Positions 16,722 to 24,652 are shown, counted from the stretch's first letter. The stretch: DNA of 40,824 bases from Crocinitomicaceae bacterium (GCA_024643365.1 JAHENC010000024.1:1-40824), one strand, 5' to 3'. The notes: a model not told the origin generated them from the sequence alone. Program-made: numbers and translations.

Positions 16722-17729
16722 ATGAAAAAACTAAAACGATTATTCTTAACACTTTTCAGCGTTATTTCTTTAAATGTGTTCTCACAAGCACAAGTTTCCA
16801 TCACAAACACTTCTGGACCTAATACGTGTGATGGAACAGCATCACTTGACAGCACAAACATGGGGATTACTTCAATTTCTTGGATGCCCTACGACACGGG
16901 AATATCCACAGAAGGTGTTTTCAGTTGGACAAATTTATGTCCTGGAAATTACCTTCTAACGTACACTGCAAACACTATTCCTTTGGCGGAATTAGTCACA
17001 ATAGTATATACTCCATGTCAAGGCTATACGCTAACAAGTACAGCAAGCAATTCAACAAACTCAACAATCTGTAATGGTACAGCAACGATAACCGCAAACG
17101 GCTTAGCGCCTTATTCGTATGTGTGGTCAAATATTGGCACACTCACAACAAACACAGCTACGAACCTATGTCCTGGAACTTATTCTTGTGAAGTAACAGA
17201 CGCAAACGGTTGTCAGGATGAGGCATGGGTAGATGTATTAGATGCATCCCAATTAACGGGTGACACACTAATCATCAATGGTGGTTCAGGTTGTTCACCA
17301 AGTATAGGTACATCAACCGCTATGTTAGAGGATTGTTTCTTGGACTTCAGTTCAGTTGATACGGCATTTATCAGTTTTATGACTTTCCCGACAAATCCAA
17401 TGGATAGTTTAATGGTTGTCTGGTCTGTAATTGATTCAACGGGAATGACAATGCAGATTTATCCGGTTTTTTACCCAGGATTAGGGATGGGGTGTAACGA
17501 ATTAGAATTTATTTTATATTGTTTTCAGAAAAACACAAACATCCATTCAATCCTGATGTCTTCTTCGATAAATGTAGCTTTCTCTGGAATCGAAGAACAT
17601 TCAGGTCATACGAAACAACTCATTAGGGTATCAGATCTAATGGGAAGAGAAACAAGTGTTCAATCAAATCAACTATTGATATACACTTACAGCGATGGTT
17701 CGAAGGAGAAAATATTCATTCAGGAATAA
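16722..17729 (+). CDS. Secreted SprB-repeat protein with T9SS sorting domain
   Basis: From ATG 16722 a signal peptide is clear (MKKLKRLFLTLFSVISLNVF then SQAQ); the frame is open to ATG 16647 but that adds 25 polar residues. Two SprB-like modules follow, each with a CxGTA start and a LCPGxY strand: CDGTASLD to TNLCPGNYLLTYT, and CNGTATITANGLAPYSYVWS to LCPGTYSCEVTDANGC. The C-terminus (RVSDLMGRETSVQSNQLLIY, then a final KEKIFIQE strand) is a T9SS sorting domain of the Flavobacteriia style DLMGRE..LIYxYSDG. The protein is expected at the cell surface. SprB repeats occur in gliding adhesins, but this one is far too short for a gliding adhesin; function unknown. Confidence 0.85.
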   Translation: MKKLKRLFLTLFSVISLNVFSQAQVSITNTSGPNTCDGTASLDSTNMGITSISWMPYDTGISTEGVFSWTNLCPGNYLLTYTANTIPLAELVTIVYTPCQGYTLTSTASNSTNSTICNGTATITANGLAPYSYVWSNIGTLTTNTATNLCPGTYSCEVTDANGCQDEAWVDVLDASQLTGDTLIINGGSGCSPSIGTSTAMLEDCFLDFSSVDTAFISFMTFPTNPMDSLMVVWSVIDSTGMTMQIYPVFYPGLGMGCNELEFILYCFQKNTNIHSILMSSSINVAFSGIEEHSGHTKQLIRVSDLMGRETSVQSNQLLIYTYSDGSKEKIFIQE

Positions 17730-17750
17730 TCACTTTCGTGGATAAAAATA

Positions 17751-17785
17751 AAATCCCTCGGCTAGAATTTAGTTGAGGGATTTTT
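17751..17785 (+). terminator. Rho-independent terminator after the SprB-repeat gene
   Basis: AAATCCCTC (17751-17759) pairs with GAGGGATTT (17775-17783) around a 15-nt loop, followed by a T-rich run. It begins 22 bp after the stop codon. It also forms the first hairpin of a duplicated module (see repeats). Confidence 0.8.
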
Positions 17786-17787
17786 AT

Positions 17788-17819
17788 GTTTTTATGTGCT
17801 TATCAAAATAAATTTTGAA
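17788..17819 (+). repeat. Intergenic direct repeat, copy A, containing a 7-bp dyad
   Basis: A 32-nt unit starting GTTTTTATGTGCTTATCAA, 28/32 identical to copy B 124 bp downstream, with no gaps. It contains TCAAAAT-aa-ATTTTGA. Relative to copy B, one pair of the dyad changed from A-T to C-G on both arms, a compensatory change. It follows directly behind a terminator hairpin, as does copy B. Confidence 0.7.
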
Positions 17820-17877
17820 AGGAAGGTCAGGATTACGCTGGCGCGTATTCCTAGTGGGGAGTTCATATCAAGCTAAA
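17820..17877. other. Intergenic spacer with a possible REP-element remnant
   Basis: No reading frame of note. It contains a GC-richer block (GGATTACGCTGGCGCG at 17830-17845) that stands out from the AT-rich surroundings and reminds me of short palindromic REP-type repeats in Bacteroidota, here without its second arm. The likeness is from memory and unverified. Confidence 0.3.
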
Positions 17878-17915
17878 ACCCAAAATTGATGCGCAATTTG
17901 CGGGTATTTTTGTTT
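17878..17915 (+). terminator. Terminator-like hairpin preceding repeat copy B
   Basis: ACCC (17878-17881) pairs with GGGT (17902-17905), and AAATTG (17883-17888) with CAATTT (17894-17899), with a small internal loop, followed by ATTTTTGTTTTT. Its outline (CCC, about 20 nt, GGG, T-run) parallels the terminator at 17751-17785, so the two may be diverged copies. Confidence 0.45.
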
Positions 17916-17943
17916 TTATGCGCTTATCAACATGAATGTTGAA
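17912..17943 (+). repeat. Intergenic direct repeat, copy B, with compensatory dyad
   Basis: 32-nt unit starting GTTTTTATGCGCTTATCAA and containing TCAACAT-ga-ATGTTGA. Differences from copy A are one T to C, one loop change, and the paired change in the dyad arms. Copies sit at matching positions after their hairpins. Confidence 0.7.
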
Positions 17944-17956
17944 CGCTTTAAAAACA

Positions 17957-17986
17957 AAAAACCCGGCACTTGCGTGCTGGGTTTTT
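17957..17986 (-). terminator. Bidirectional terminator 3' of tRNA-Arg
   Basis: AAAAACCCGGCAC (17957-17969) pairs with GTGCTGGGTTTTT (17974-17986) over 13 bp with one G-T pair and a four-base loop. On the minus strand, the arm runs into TTTTTTGTTTTT, a good U-tract for ending the tRNA-Arg transcript. The plus strand also carries a T5 run, so it can work in both directions. Confidence 0.85.
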
Positions 17987-17991
17987 GCTTG

Positions 17992-18065
17992 TGACCTTGT
18001 CAGGATTCAAACCTGAAACCTTCTGAGCCGTAATCAGATGCGCTATTCAGTTGCGCCACAAGGCC
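17992..18065 (-). tRNA. tRNA-Arg (anticodon ACG)
   Basis: The 74-nt minus-strand sequence starts GGCCTTGTGGCGCAACTGAA, has anticodon loop TTACGGC (ACG, read as ICG after A-to-I editing by TadA), T-loop GGTTTGAATCC, and acceptor end CAAGGTC with one G-T pair. CCA is not encoded. A -7 box lies 12 bases upstream and a strong terminator 5 bases downstream, so it is a single-gene unit. Confidence 0.97.
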
Positions 18066-18076
18066 AATTCTGAGTG

Positions 18077-18084
18077 CAAAGATA
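18077..18084 (-). promoter_or_regulatory. -7 box TATCTTTG for tRNA-Arg
   Basis: Exact TAnnTTTG match on the minus strand with 11 bases between the box and the first tRNA nucleotide, leaving a short 5' leader for RNase P. This contrasts with the two-base gap at tRNA-Ser. Confidence 0.7.
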
Positions 18085-18233
18085 TACAATTTTCAATAAA
18101 CGTTGAGTTTTTTCTGAAAAAAATGAAGTGAAAAAGTTGAATTTCATTGTTCCTGCTTCATTTTTATATAAATCACAGATTAAGAATAATGAACTAAACC
18201 ATTCCTTGTTTGTTTTGTTCTAAAAGAAAACTC

Positions 18234-18824
18234 ATGAAAAAAATGATGTATATTCTTATTGGTATTTTTAGCGTTCTCATTCTAATCGTCATCTTTATGT
18301 CCTTTCGTTATTCGAACATTGAAATGCCGAAATACACCGTTCTAAAGTCCTACGAAAAGAATATTGAACTTCGTCAGTATCCAAATATGATTGTGGCTAA
18401 AACGAATGTAAAGGACAAATCCTTTGAAAATTCTGGAAGTGATGGTTTCCGAAGCATAGCAGGGTATATTTTTGGAGGGAATGAAAAAGCACAAAAAATT
18501 GCAATGACTTCTCCAGTTGTTATGGAATTGAATGATTCTGCAACCATGTACTTTGTGATGCCAAGTCAATACAAAAAAGATGAATTACCAAATCCTTCGA
18601 ACAAAAACGTAAGTATTCAAGAAGAAGTTTCCAAAGTACTATTGGTAGTTCGCTATGGTGGATACTCCAGCGATGAACGCATCAATAGTCATATTGCAGT
18701 CCTGAAAAACATTATTCAAAAACACAACTTAAAAGCGACTGGTGGATTCATGTACATGGGCTACAATGCTCCATGGGACATCATCAACCGTCGAAACGAA
18801 GTTGCGGTGGAGATCATACCCTGA
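18234..18824 (+). CDS. SOUL-family haem-binding protein
   Basis: About 196 residues from ATG 18234; a TTG at 18210 in frame is possible but adds an unlikely N-terminus. It begins with a single hydrophobic anchor (MKKMMYILIGIFSVLILIVI) and so is probably membrane-tethered, facing the periplasm. The SOUL/HBP domain follows: YTVLKSYEKNIELRQYPNMI is the characteristic first strand pair, then GFRSIAGYIFGGNEKAQKIA (the conserved FxxLaxYIFGxN) and MTSPVVM, ending APWDIINRRNEVAVEI (typical PWxxxxRRNEV). SOUL proteins bind haem or tetrapyrroles; the bacterial role is poorly known. It does not obviously share a transcript with acs downstream, 90 bp away. Confidence 0.9.
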   Translation: MKKMMYILIGIFSVLILIVIFMSFRYSNIEMPKYTVLKSYEKNIELRQYPNMIVAKTNVKDKSFENSGSDGFRSIAGYIFGGNEKAQKIAMTSPVVMELNDSATMYFVMPSQYKKDELPNPSNKNVSIQEEVSKVLLVVRYGGYSSDERINSHIAVLKNIIQKHNLKATGGFMYMGYNAPWDIINRRNEVAVEIIP

Positions 18825-18914
18825 TTTCCAAGTTGGTTTTATGCTAACATCTGATTGATTATTGCTAATTTTCCTCGTGAAGAAGAAGTATTTTCGACAA
18901 GCAAAGCTATAACC

Positions 18915-20825
18915 ATGTATCCATATCAAATCAAAAGCCTTGATGCATACCATCAAGCATATCAAAAAAGTATTGAGCAACCAGAAGAGTTTTGGGCTGA
19001 AATCGCTGAAAACTTCGTTTGGAAAAAGAAATGGGATAAAGTCCTGGAATGGAATTTCACGGAACCTTCTGTCAAATGGTTTCAAGGAGGAACATTGAAT
19101 ATTACCGAGAATTGCCTGGACCGACACTTGGCGGATAAAGGTAATCAAGCTGCGTTGATATGGGAATCGAACAATCCAAGTGAAGCTTCTGTCACCTACA
19201 CCTACACAGAATTGCATGCAAAAGTCATGCAGTTTGCCCATGTTCTTCAAAACAATGGCGTACAAAAAGGTGACCGTGTGTGCATCTATATGGGAATGAT
19301 TCCTGAATTGACAATTGCAACACTTGCTTGCGCGCGTATCGGAGCAATTCACTCGATTATCTTTGGCGGATTCTCCGCACAAGCAATCGCCGATCGATTA
19401 GATGATGCCCAAGCTCGTTTTATCGTTACGTGTGATGGAGCTTTTCGTGGCGCAAAGGACATCCCATTAAAATCAGTGATCGATAATGCGTTAGTTGGAA
19501 ATAAAACCATTGAACGCGTTGTTGTATTTGAGCGCACACGCGTACCAGTTTCCATGTTGAAAGGACGCGATGTTTGGTGGAGCGATGAAATCCAGAAAGT
19601 GGAGGAGGCAGGCAATCCATTTTTTCCAGCGGCGGAAATGGATGCAGAGGATATCCTCTTTATTCTATATACTTCCGGCTCGACTGGAAAACCAAAAGGA
19701 GTGGTTCACACAACGGCGGGATATATGATTTGGACAAATTACACGTTTGTCAACGTCTTTCAATACCAACCGGAACAAATTCATTTTTGTACAGCGGATA
19801 TTGGCTGGATTACAGGACATAGTTACATCATTTATGGTCCATTGAGTGCCGGAGCAACTTCACTGATGTTTGAAGGAATTCCAACATATCCGGATGCTGG
19901 TAGGTTCTGGGACATAGTCGACAAATTTAAAGTTGACATTCTTTATACTGCACCAACCGCAATTCGCAGCTTAATAGGCTTCGGATTAGAACATGTGGTG
20001 AACAAAGATTTGAGTTCATTGAAAGTCCTTGGATCCGTTGGAGAGCCAATCAACGAAGAAGCGTGGCAATGGTACAATCAACACATTGGCAAAAATAGGT
20101 GTCCGATTGTCGATACTTGGTGGCAAACAGAAACAGCTGGAGTCCTCATCTCAAACTTGGCTGGAGTAACACCAAGCAAGCCATCCTACGCAACATTGCC
20201 ATTACCGGGCGTTCAGCCATGTTTAGTGGATGATGCCGGAAATGAAATTGAAGGAAATGGTGTCAATGGAAATCTATGCATTAAATTTCCATGGCCGGGA
20301 ATCATTCGCACAACCTACAATGACCACGAGCGCTGTCGTCAAACGTATTTCTCCGTTTATGAGAATTACTATTTCACAGGTGACGGATGCTTACGTGACG
20401 AAGATGGCATGTACCGAATAACAGGACGCGTGGACGATGTCTTAAACGTCAGTGGACATCGAATCGGAACAGCAGAAGTGGAAAACGCCATCAATATGCA
20501 CACAGGTGTGATTGAAAGCGCTGTTGTTGGATATCCGCACGACATCAAGGGACAAGGAATTTATGCCTACGTAATCATTGAAAATCAACACGGAGATGCT
20601 GCGTTGACGAAACAAGATATCCTTCAAACAGTTTCTAGAGTGATTGGTGCGATTGCAAAGCCGGATAAAATCCAATTTGTTTCTGGACTTCCAAAAACAC
20701 GAAGTGGAAAAATCATGCGTCGCATTTTACGTAAAATAGCAGAAGGTGACACCTCAAATCTAGGAGATACAAGCACTTTATTGGATCCATCAATTGTTGA
20801 TGAAATCAAATCAGGCGCGTTTTAG
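18915..20825 (+). CDS. acs: Acetyl-CoA synthetase (AMP-forming)
   Basis: About 636 residues from ATG 18915 (MYPYQIKSLDAYHQAYQKSI); the frame is open upstream to 18855 but 18915 gives the family length. Adenylation motifs are complete: YTSGSTGKPKGVVHTTAGY (P-loop-like A3), TWWQTETAG (A5), YFTGDGC and ITGRVDDVLNVSGHRIGTAE (A7/A8), and the C-terminal KTRSGKIMRRILR whose Lys is the catalytic, acetylation-controlled residue. The cytoplasmic enzyme activates acetate to acetyl-AMP and then acetyl-CoA. TAATTTTC at 18866-18873 resembles a -7 box. Its TAG stop interlocks with the TAA of the convergent GH13 gene. Confidence 0.95.
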   Translation: MYPYQIKSLDAYHQAYQKSIEQPEEFWAEIAENFVWKKKWDKVLEWNFTEPSVKWFQGGTLNITENCLDRHLADKGNQAALIWESNNPSEASVTYTYTELHAKVMQFAHVLQNNGVQKGDRVCIYMGMIPELTIATLACARIGAIHSIIFGGFSAQAIADRLDDAQARFIVTCDGAFRGAKDIPLKSVIDNALVGNKTIERVVVFERTRVPVSMLKGRDVWWSDEIQKVEEAGNPFFPAAEMDAEDILFILYTSGSTGKPKGVVHTTAGYMIWTNYTFVNVFQYQPEQIHFCTADIGWITGHSYIIYGPLSAGATSLMFEGIPTYPDAGRFWDIVDKFKVDILYTAPTAIRSLIGFGLEHVVNKDLSSLKVLGSVGEPINEEAWQWYNQHIGKNRCPIVDTWWQTETAGVLISNLAGVTPSKPSYATLPLPGVQPCLVDDAGNEIEGNGVNGNLCIKFPWPGIIRTTYNDHERCRQTYFSVYENYYFTGDGCLRDEDGMYRITGRVDDVLNVSGHRIGTAEVENAINMHTGVIESAVVGYPHDIKGQGIYAYVIIENQHGDAALTKQDILQTVSRVIGAIAKPDKIQFVSGLPKTRSGKIMRRILRKIAEGDTSNLGDTSTLLDPSIVDEIKSGAF

Positions 20826-22192
20826 TTTTTCAGAATGAGGTACTGATAAGGTGCTAAACTTATAGTGCTTCCTAAAGTAAAACTTGCATTTGTGAGAGCA
20901 TTGGTCCAGCTACCTGTCAATGGACTAGGGACAGCATAGGATTGTGTTGAATTACGTACGTTGACAATGATCACCACACTTTCGGAACCAAGCACTTTCT
21001 TCATACAAAGCACATTAGCAGAATTCACAAAATTCGAAATCGCTCCTTTGCGCGCTGCTGCAGATTCATTGTGGAAAGCTAGCATGTCTTTGTATGCTTG
21101 AAGCATGTCCTGATTGATGGTCCAATTGATGGGTGAATTGGTAAAGAATGGAGTAGTAGTACTTCGTCCAACTTCTTGTCCGGAATAGATCAAAGGAACA
21201 CCGCCCATAAATATTGCAGAAACCGAAGCTGCTAAAGCTCCAGCTTTCCCATTGAATAGCGACCAAGGCGAAGCATCCCACGCGGACTCATCATGATTGG
21301 TTGTAAATCGTATTTTGTGATTTCCAGTAGGCATATTCGTGTATTCTGACAAATGTGTATTGTACAAAAAAGCAGAAGTTGTCCCGTTCCAAACATTTTT
21401 ACAAGCCGTATAGAAATTCCATCCGTAAGTTAAATGAAATCCAGCGGTATAATGATCCGCCCGTGTTCCTTCCGCTAAAAACAACAAATTACGGTTAGCA
21501 ATAGAGTTCAATGAAATGATGGCTTCTTGCCAAAACGCGAATGGAACTCCATCGGCATAATCGCAACGGAATCCATCGACATTTGCTTCAAGTACCCAAT
21601 ATTTCATAGCGTCGATCATCGCTAATTTCATGTCAGAATTGTTGAAATTCAAGTCCGCAACATCGTTCCAATTCGTTCCCGGAGGAATGATGATATTTCC
21701 TGCTGCATTTTGCGAATACCAATCTGGATGATCTGTGATCCAATTATTATCCCAAGAAGTATGATTTGCCACCCAATCCAAAATAACAGACATTCCCAAT
21801 TGATGCGCTTGTGTTGTTAGAGCTCTTAAATCGGCTAAGGAACCATATTCCGTGCTTACTTTTTTGTAATCCTTTACGCAATAAGGTGAATGAACGGAGT
21901 TTACAATTCCTTCTTCATAAATCGGCATCAACCAGATAGTATTTACTCCAAGTGCTTTGATTTCATTCAAACGATTGATCACTCCCTGTAAATCTCCTGT
22001 TGAACTAAACGCACGTATGTTCACTTCGTAGATCACTGCGTCTTCCGTTGCCGGCATTGATGCAAATGGTGTACCATATTGATGGTAACCAGAAGGATCT
22101 GTTGGAATCGGTGGAGTAGGCGTGGGAACTTTATCCTTCTTGCACGAAGTTAAAACTACCAGCATTAAAAAAACGTTCAGAAAGTATTTCAT
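20822..22192 (-). CDS. GH13 alpha-amylase-family lipoprotein
   Basis: A 456-residue lipoprotein: MKYFLNVFLMLVVLTSCKKD carries a signal peptide with lipobox Cys17, followed by a Pro-rich linker. The (beta/alpha)8 domain holds the four GH13 regions: DWVANH (139-144), GFRCDYADG with nucleophile Asp211, FLAEG with acid/base Glu241, and TTNHDE with Asp301. A C-terminal beta domain (SVVIIVNVRNSTQSYAVPSP) follows. GH13 enzymes cut or transfer alpha-glucans such as starch or maltodextrins; the subfamily cannot be set here. As a lipoprotein it is probably periplasmic or surface-exposed. A -7 box lies 16 bp upstream. It is near the galactan operon but on its own promoter and separated by the toxin-antitoxin pair. 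Confidence 0.9.
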   Translation of the reverse strand: MKYFLNVFLMLVVLTSCKKDKVPTPTPPIPTDPSGYHQYGTPFASMPATEDAVIYEVNIRAFSSTGDLQGVINRLNEIKALGVNTIWLMPIYEEGIVNSVHSPYCVKDYKKVSTEYGSLADLRALTTQAHQLGMSVILDWVANHTSWDNNWITDHPDWYSQNAAGNIIIPPGTNWNDVADLNFNNSDMKLAMIDAMKYWVLEANVDGFRCDYADGVPFAFWQEAIISLNSIANRNLLFLAEGTRADHYTAGFHLTYGWNFYTACKNVWNGTTSAFLYNTHLSEYTNMPTGNHKIRFTTNHDESAWDASPWSLFNGKAGALAASVSAIFMGGVPLIYSGQEVGRSTTTPFFTNSPINWTINQDMLQAYKDMLAFHNESAAARKGAISNFVNSANVLCMKKVLGSESVVIIVNVRNSTQSYAVPSPLTGSWTNALTNASFTLGSTISLAPYQYLILKN

Positions 22193-22208
22193 AAGTATTG
22201 CTAAGTGT

Positions 22209-22216
22209 CAAATATA
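22209..22216 (-). promoter_or_regulatory. -7 box TATATTTG for the GH13 gene
   Basis: Exact TAnnTTTG match on the minus strand, 16 bases before ATG 22192. Confidence 0.65.
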
Positions 22217-22328
22217 CACACAATACAAACGACATACGACTTCACCTACGAAAGCAGCAATAAAATAAGTTCAATAAAATCACGTTAACCAGTTCCAAAG
22301 AATTTTTTTTTTAAAAAATGACGGGGAA

Positions 22329-22361
22329 TTTGTTAAAATGTAAACTAAATAGTTAACTTTG
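22329..22361 (+). promoter_or_regulatory. Promoter/operator of the HigBA-type pair
   Basis: TTTG (22329-22332), 21 bases, then TAACTTTG (22354-22361), a full Bacteroidota promoter. The -7 box is overlapped by the palindrome AGTTAACT (22351-22358), and a second GTTAAC lies at 22284-22289. Antitoxins of this class normally repress their own promoter, so these palindromes are operator candidates. Confidence 0.65.
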
Positions 22362-22700
22362 GAAAAGATTAGAGAATTTAGATTTTATAAAGAGCGGTTT
22401 TTAAGCTTCTACTTTGAGCAATCGCCCAAAGTTCAAACAAAAATCGATTACATCTTAGATTACATACGTTTTGAACGAGAAGTACCAAAGAAATTCTTCA
22501 AGAAACTAGTTTCAAGCAATGGCATCTATGAAGTTCGCGTGTTAACGTCGGAAAAGAGTATTCGCATTCTTTGTTTCAAAGAAAAAGAAGAATTGATTGT
22601 CCTCACGAATTGTTTTGTGAAGAAGTCGCAAAAAACGCCAATAAAAGAAATTCGTTTAGCAGAAAAATTAAAAAAAGACTACAGCCATGGAAAAGATTAG
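22359..22700 (+). CDS. RelE/HigB-type toxin (type II toxin-antitoxin)
   Basis: Up to 113 residues, very basic. The pattern FRFYKERFLSFYFEQSPKVQ, then DYIRFEREVPKKFFKKLVSS, NGIYEVRV, IRILCFKEKEELIVLTN and FVKKSQKTP is that of the RelE/HigB-like Gp49 family (PF05973), mRNA interferases acting on the ribosome. It overlaps the HTH antitoxin gene by 14 nt, the toxin-first order of higBA. The start is uncertain: the TTG at 22359 lies within the -7 box TAACTTTG, and no ATG or GTG exists in the first 30 codons. ATT at 22368 would give a start MREFRFYK that fits the family better. Activity is inferred from the family. Confidence 0.85.
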   Translation: MEKIREFRFYKERFLSFYFEQSPKVQTKIDYILDYIRFEREVPKKFFKKLVSSNGIYEVRVLTSEKSIRILCFKEKEELIVLTNCFVKKSQKTPIKEIRLAEKLKKDYSHGKD

Positions 22701-22977
22701 CACATTCGAAGAATTATTACAAGCCAAATACGGTTCCAAAGGGTCCGAGAAACGCGATCAATTCGATCGTGAGTCCATCGCCTTTCGCCTTGGCGAACAA
22801 CTCAAAGCAGCGCGAAAAGAAGCGAAGCTATCACAAGAACAATTAGCCGAAAGAACCGGTACCAAGAAAAGCTACATCTCGCGCATCGAGCGCGGGATGA
22901 GCGACATTCAATTCTCCACTTTTTTCAAATTGGTAGAAATTGGCTTGCAACGTCGATTGCTTGTTGAGATTATCTGA
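22687..22977 (+). CDS. XRE-family antitoxin (HigA-like)
   Basis: A 96-residue DNA-binding antitoxin. The N-terminal 30 residues (ISTFEELLQAKYGSKGSEKR) probably contact the toxin; residues 35-85 form a Cro/CI helix-turn-helix (LGEQLKAARKEAKLSQEQLA, ERTGTKKSYISRIERG, then SDIQFSTFFKLVEIGL). It overlaps the toxin by 14 nt, ensuring coupled translation. It is expected to neutralise the toxin and repress the shared promoter. It ends one base from the convergent symporter gene of the galactan operon. Thirteen bases at its start (22688-22700) repeat those at the toxin start (22360-22372). Confidence 0.9.
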   Translation: MEKISTFEELLQAKYGSKGSEKRDQFDRESIAFRLGEQLKAARKEAKLSQEQLAERTGTKKSYISRIERGMSDIQFSTFFKLVEIGLQRRLLVEII

Positions 22978-22978
22978 T

Positions 22979-24649
22979 TTACCAGAATATGGTATAAAGC
23001 GCCACGAGTAAAGACAGAATCACGAGCATTCCAACAATGAATCCATTGGATAAACGAAACATACTTCGGTCAATTTCCATGGCATTTGGAACAACGCCAC
23101 GTTTCGTTTCCCTTAAACTGATTATAACCATTCCAATGGCACATAGGACGAATACAAACCCCATGCGGTCAATGAATGGAATTTCATAAATACCATTTGC
23201 ATTTTTTACCGCGAATCCTAGTGGATTCAACCATTGCAAGGAAACAAAGAGCGGAAGAAACTTCAACAAAATCGAAAACAAAAAGCCCCCAATGGTGGCA
23301 AAAAGTGCCGCGTTAGACGTTGTCTTTTTCCAGAAGAATCCAAAGATAAACATGGCAAAAATTCCAGGACTAACGAAACCCGTATATTCTTGAATGTATT
23401 GGAATCCTCCTTTTTTATCGATCCCTAAAAACGGCGAAACAGCCATCGCAATAATCATCGCAACAACAATCGAAATTTTACCTACGTTCACCAAGGTTTT
23501 CTCCGATGCTTCTGGTTTGATTTTCGTTTGATAAATATCCAAGGTGAAAATGGTCGCAATGCTATTCGCTTTTCCCGCTAATGAAGCAACAATCGCTGCT
23601 GTCAATGCGGCAAAGGACAATCCTTTTAATCCAGAAGGTAATAAATTCAATAGAACCGGATATGCGCGGTCTGGATTTAATTCTCCTCCCTGTAACATCT
23701 CGGTTTGAAAATGTCCGTTTTGATACAGCACATAAGCTGCGATTCCAGGCAGGACAACAATTACCGGCATCAATAATTTTAAAAATGCGGCAAACAAGAT
23801 TCCACCACGCGCTGTTTTTAAATCTGCACCTAATGCCCGTTGCGTGATGTACTGATTGCATCCCCAGTAATTTAAGTTGATGATGAGCATTCCTCCAATC
23901 AAAACAGAGAGACCAGGTAGGTCCATGTAGTTGGAATTGGATTTATCGAAAATCATGTGGAAATGATCACCTGCTTGACTTTTTAAATACGACAAGCCAT
24001 CCCAAACGCCGGACCCACCAAACTCTTTTGCAACTAGATCTACCGCCAAATACGTCGTAACGAGTCCGCCAAGGATTAAAAAGAATACTTGAATGACATC
24101 CGTAAATCCAATGACTTTCATTCCTCCGAGGGTAATAATCACTGCGAAAATCGCTAAAAATGCCATGCAGAAGAACAAGTTCAATCCAGAAATACTGCTA
24201 ATAGCCAAAGCGCCCAAATACAAGATTGCTGTTAAATTAACAAACACGTACAACATCAACCAAAAAACCGCCATAATCATGGCCACTTGTCCATTGTAGC
24301 GCTTCTTCAAATACTGCGGCATCGTTGAGATTTTGTTCTTCAAGTAAACAGGCATAAAGAACACAGCAACAAGGATTAAGACCGCGGCGGACATCCATTC
24401 ATAGGTAGCGATGGCGAGTCCCATTTTGAATCCACTTCCGCTCATTCCGATAAATTGTTCGGCACTGATATTACTTGCAATCAAGGAGGCACCAATTGCC
24501 CACCAAGTCAAGGATCCTTCTGCTAAAAAGTAATCTTGACTGTTCAAGGATTCTTTTTGCTTGCGCTTATAAATCCAAAAACCGTAACCGACAATGATGA
24601 CGAAATAAACGAAAAAGACAAGAATATCGGTAGTAGATAAGGTATGCAT
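22979..24649 (-). CDS. Sodium/sugar symporter (SSS family, SGLT-like), probable galactose importer
   Basis: A 556-residue inner-membrane protein with about 14 helices. Features of the sodium:solute symporter family (LeuT fold) are visible: N-terminal helix STTDILVFFVYFVIIVGYGF, ASLIASNISAEQFIGMSGSG (the conserved segment of helix 1/2), and GCNQYITQRALGADLKTARG in the middle (QRxLxAxDxxxARxG-like signature of sugar symporters). As the last gene of a galactan/galactose operon, 3 bp after galT, it most likely brings galactose into the cell with Na+. This substrate is inferred from context; vSGLT of Vibrio is the characterised galactose relative. Confidence 0.9.
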   Translation of the reverse strand: MHTLSTTDILVFFVYFVIIVGYGFWIYKRKQKESLNSQDYFLAEGSLTWWAIGASLIASNISAEQFIGMSGSGFKMGLAIATYEWMSAAVLILVAVFFMPVYLKNKISTMPQYLKKRYNGQVAMIMAVFWLMLYVFVNLTAILYLGALAISSISGLNLFFCMAFLAIFAVIITLGGMKVIGFTDVIQVFFLILGGLVTTYLAVDLVAKEFGGSGVWDGLSYLKSQAGDHFHMIFDKSNSNYMDLPGLSVLIGGMLIINLNYWGCNQYITQRALGADLKTARGGILFAAFLKLLMPVIVVLPGIAAYVLYQNGHFQTEMLQGGELNPDRAYPVLLNLLPSGLKGLSFAALTAAIVASLAGKANSIATIFTLDIYQTKIKPEASEKTLVNVGKISIVVAMIIAMAVSPFLGIDKKGGFQYIQEYTGFVSPGIFAMFIFGFFWKKTTSNAALFATIGGFLFSILLKFLPLFVSLQWLNPLGFAVKNANGIYEIPFIDRMGFVFVLCAIGMVIISLRETKRGVVPNAMEIDRSMFRLSNGFIVGMLVILSLLVALYTIFW

Positions 24650-24652
24650 GGT

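Noticed and set aside
17781..17943. Two repeats considered as a CRISPR array
   Set aside because: Only two copies, with 92 bp between them that itself folds as a hairpin; no cas genes are present.
18729..19382. A 217-codon minus-strand frame spanning the end of the SOUL gene and the start of acs
   Set aside because: It is antisense to two confident genes; composition is unlike real proteins of this genome.
22284..22977. Toxin-antitoxin pair considered as part of a defence island or mobile element
   Set aside because: No integrase, terminal repeats, phage or restriction genes flank it; it lies between metabolic genes.
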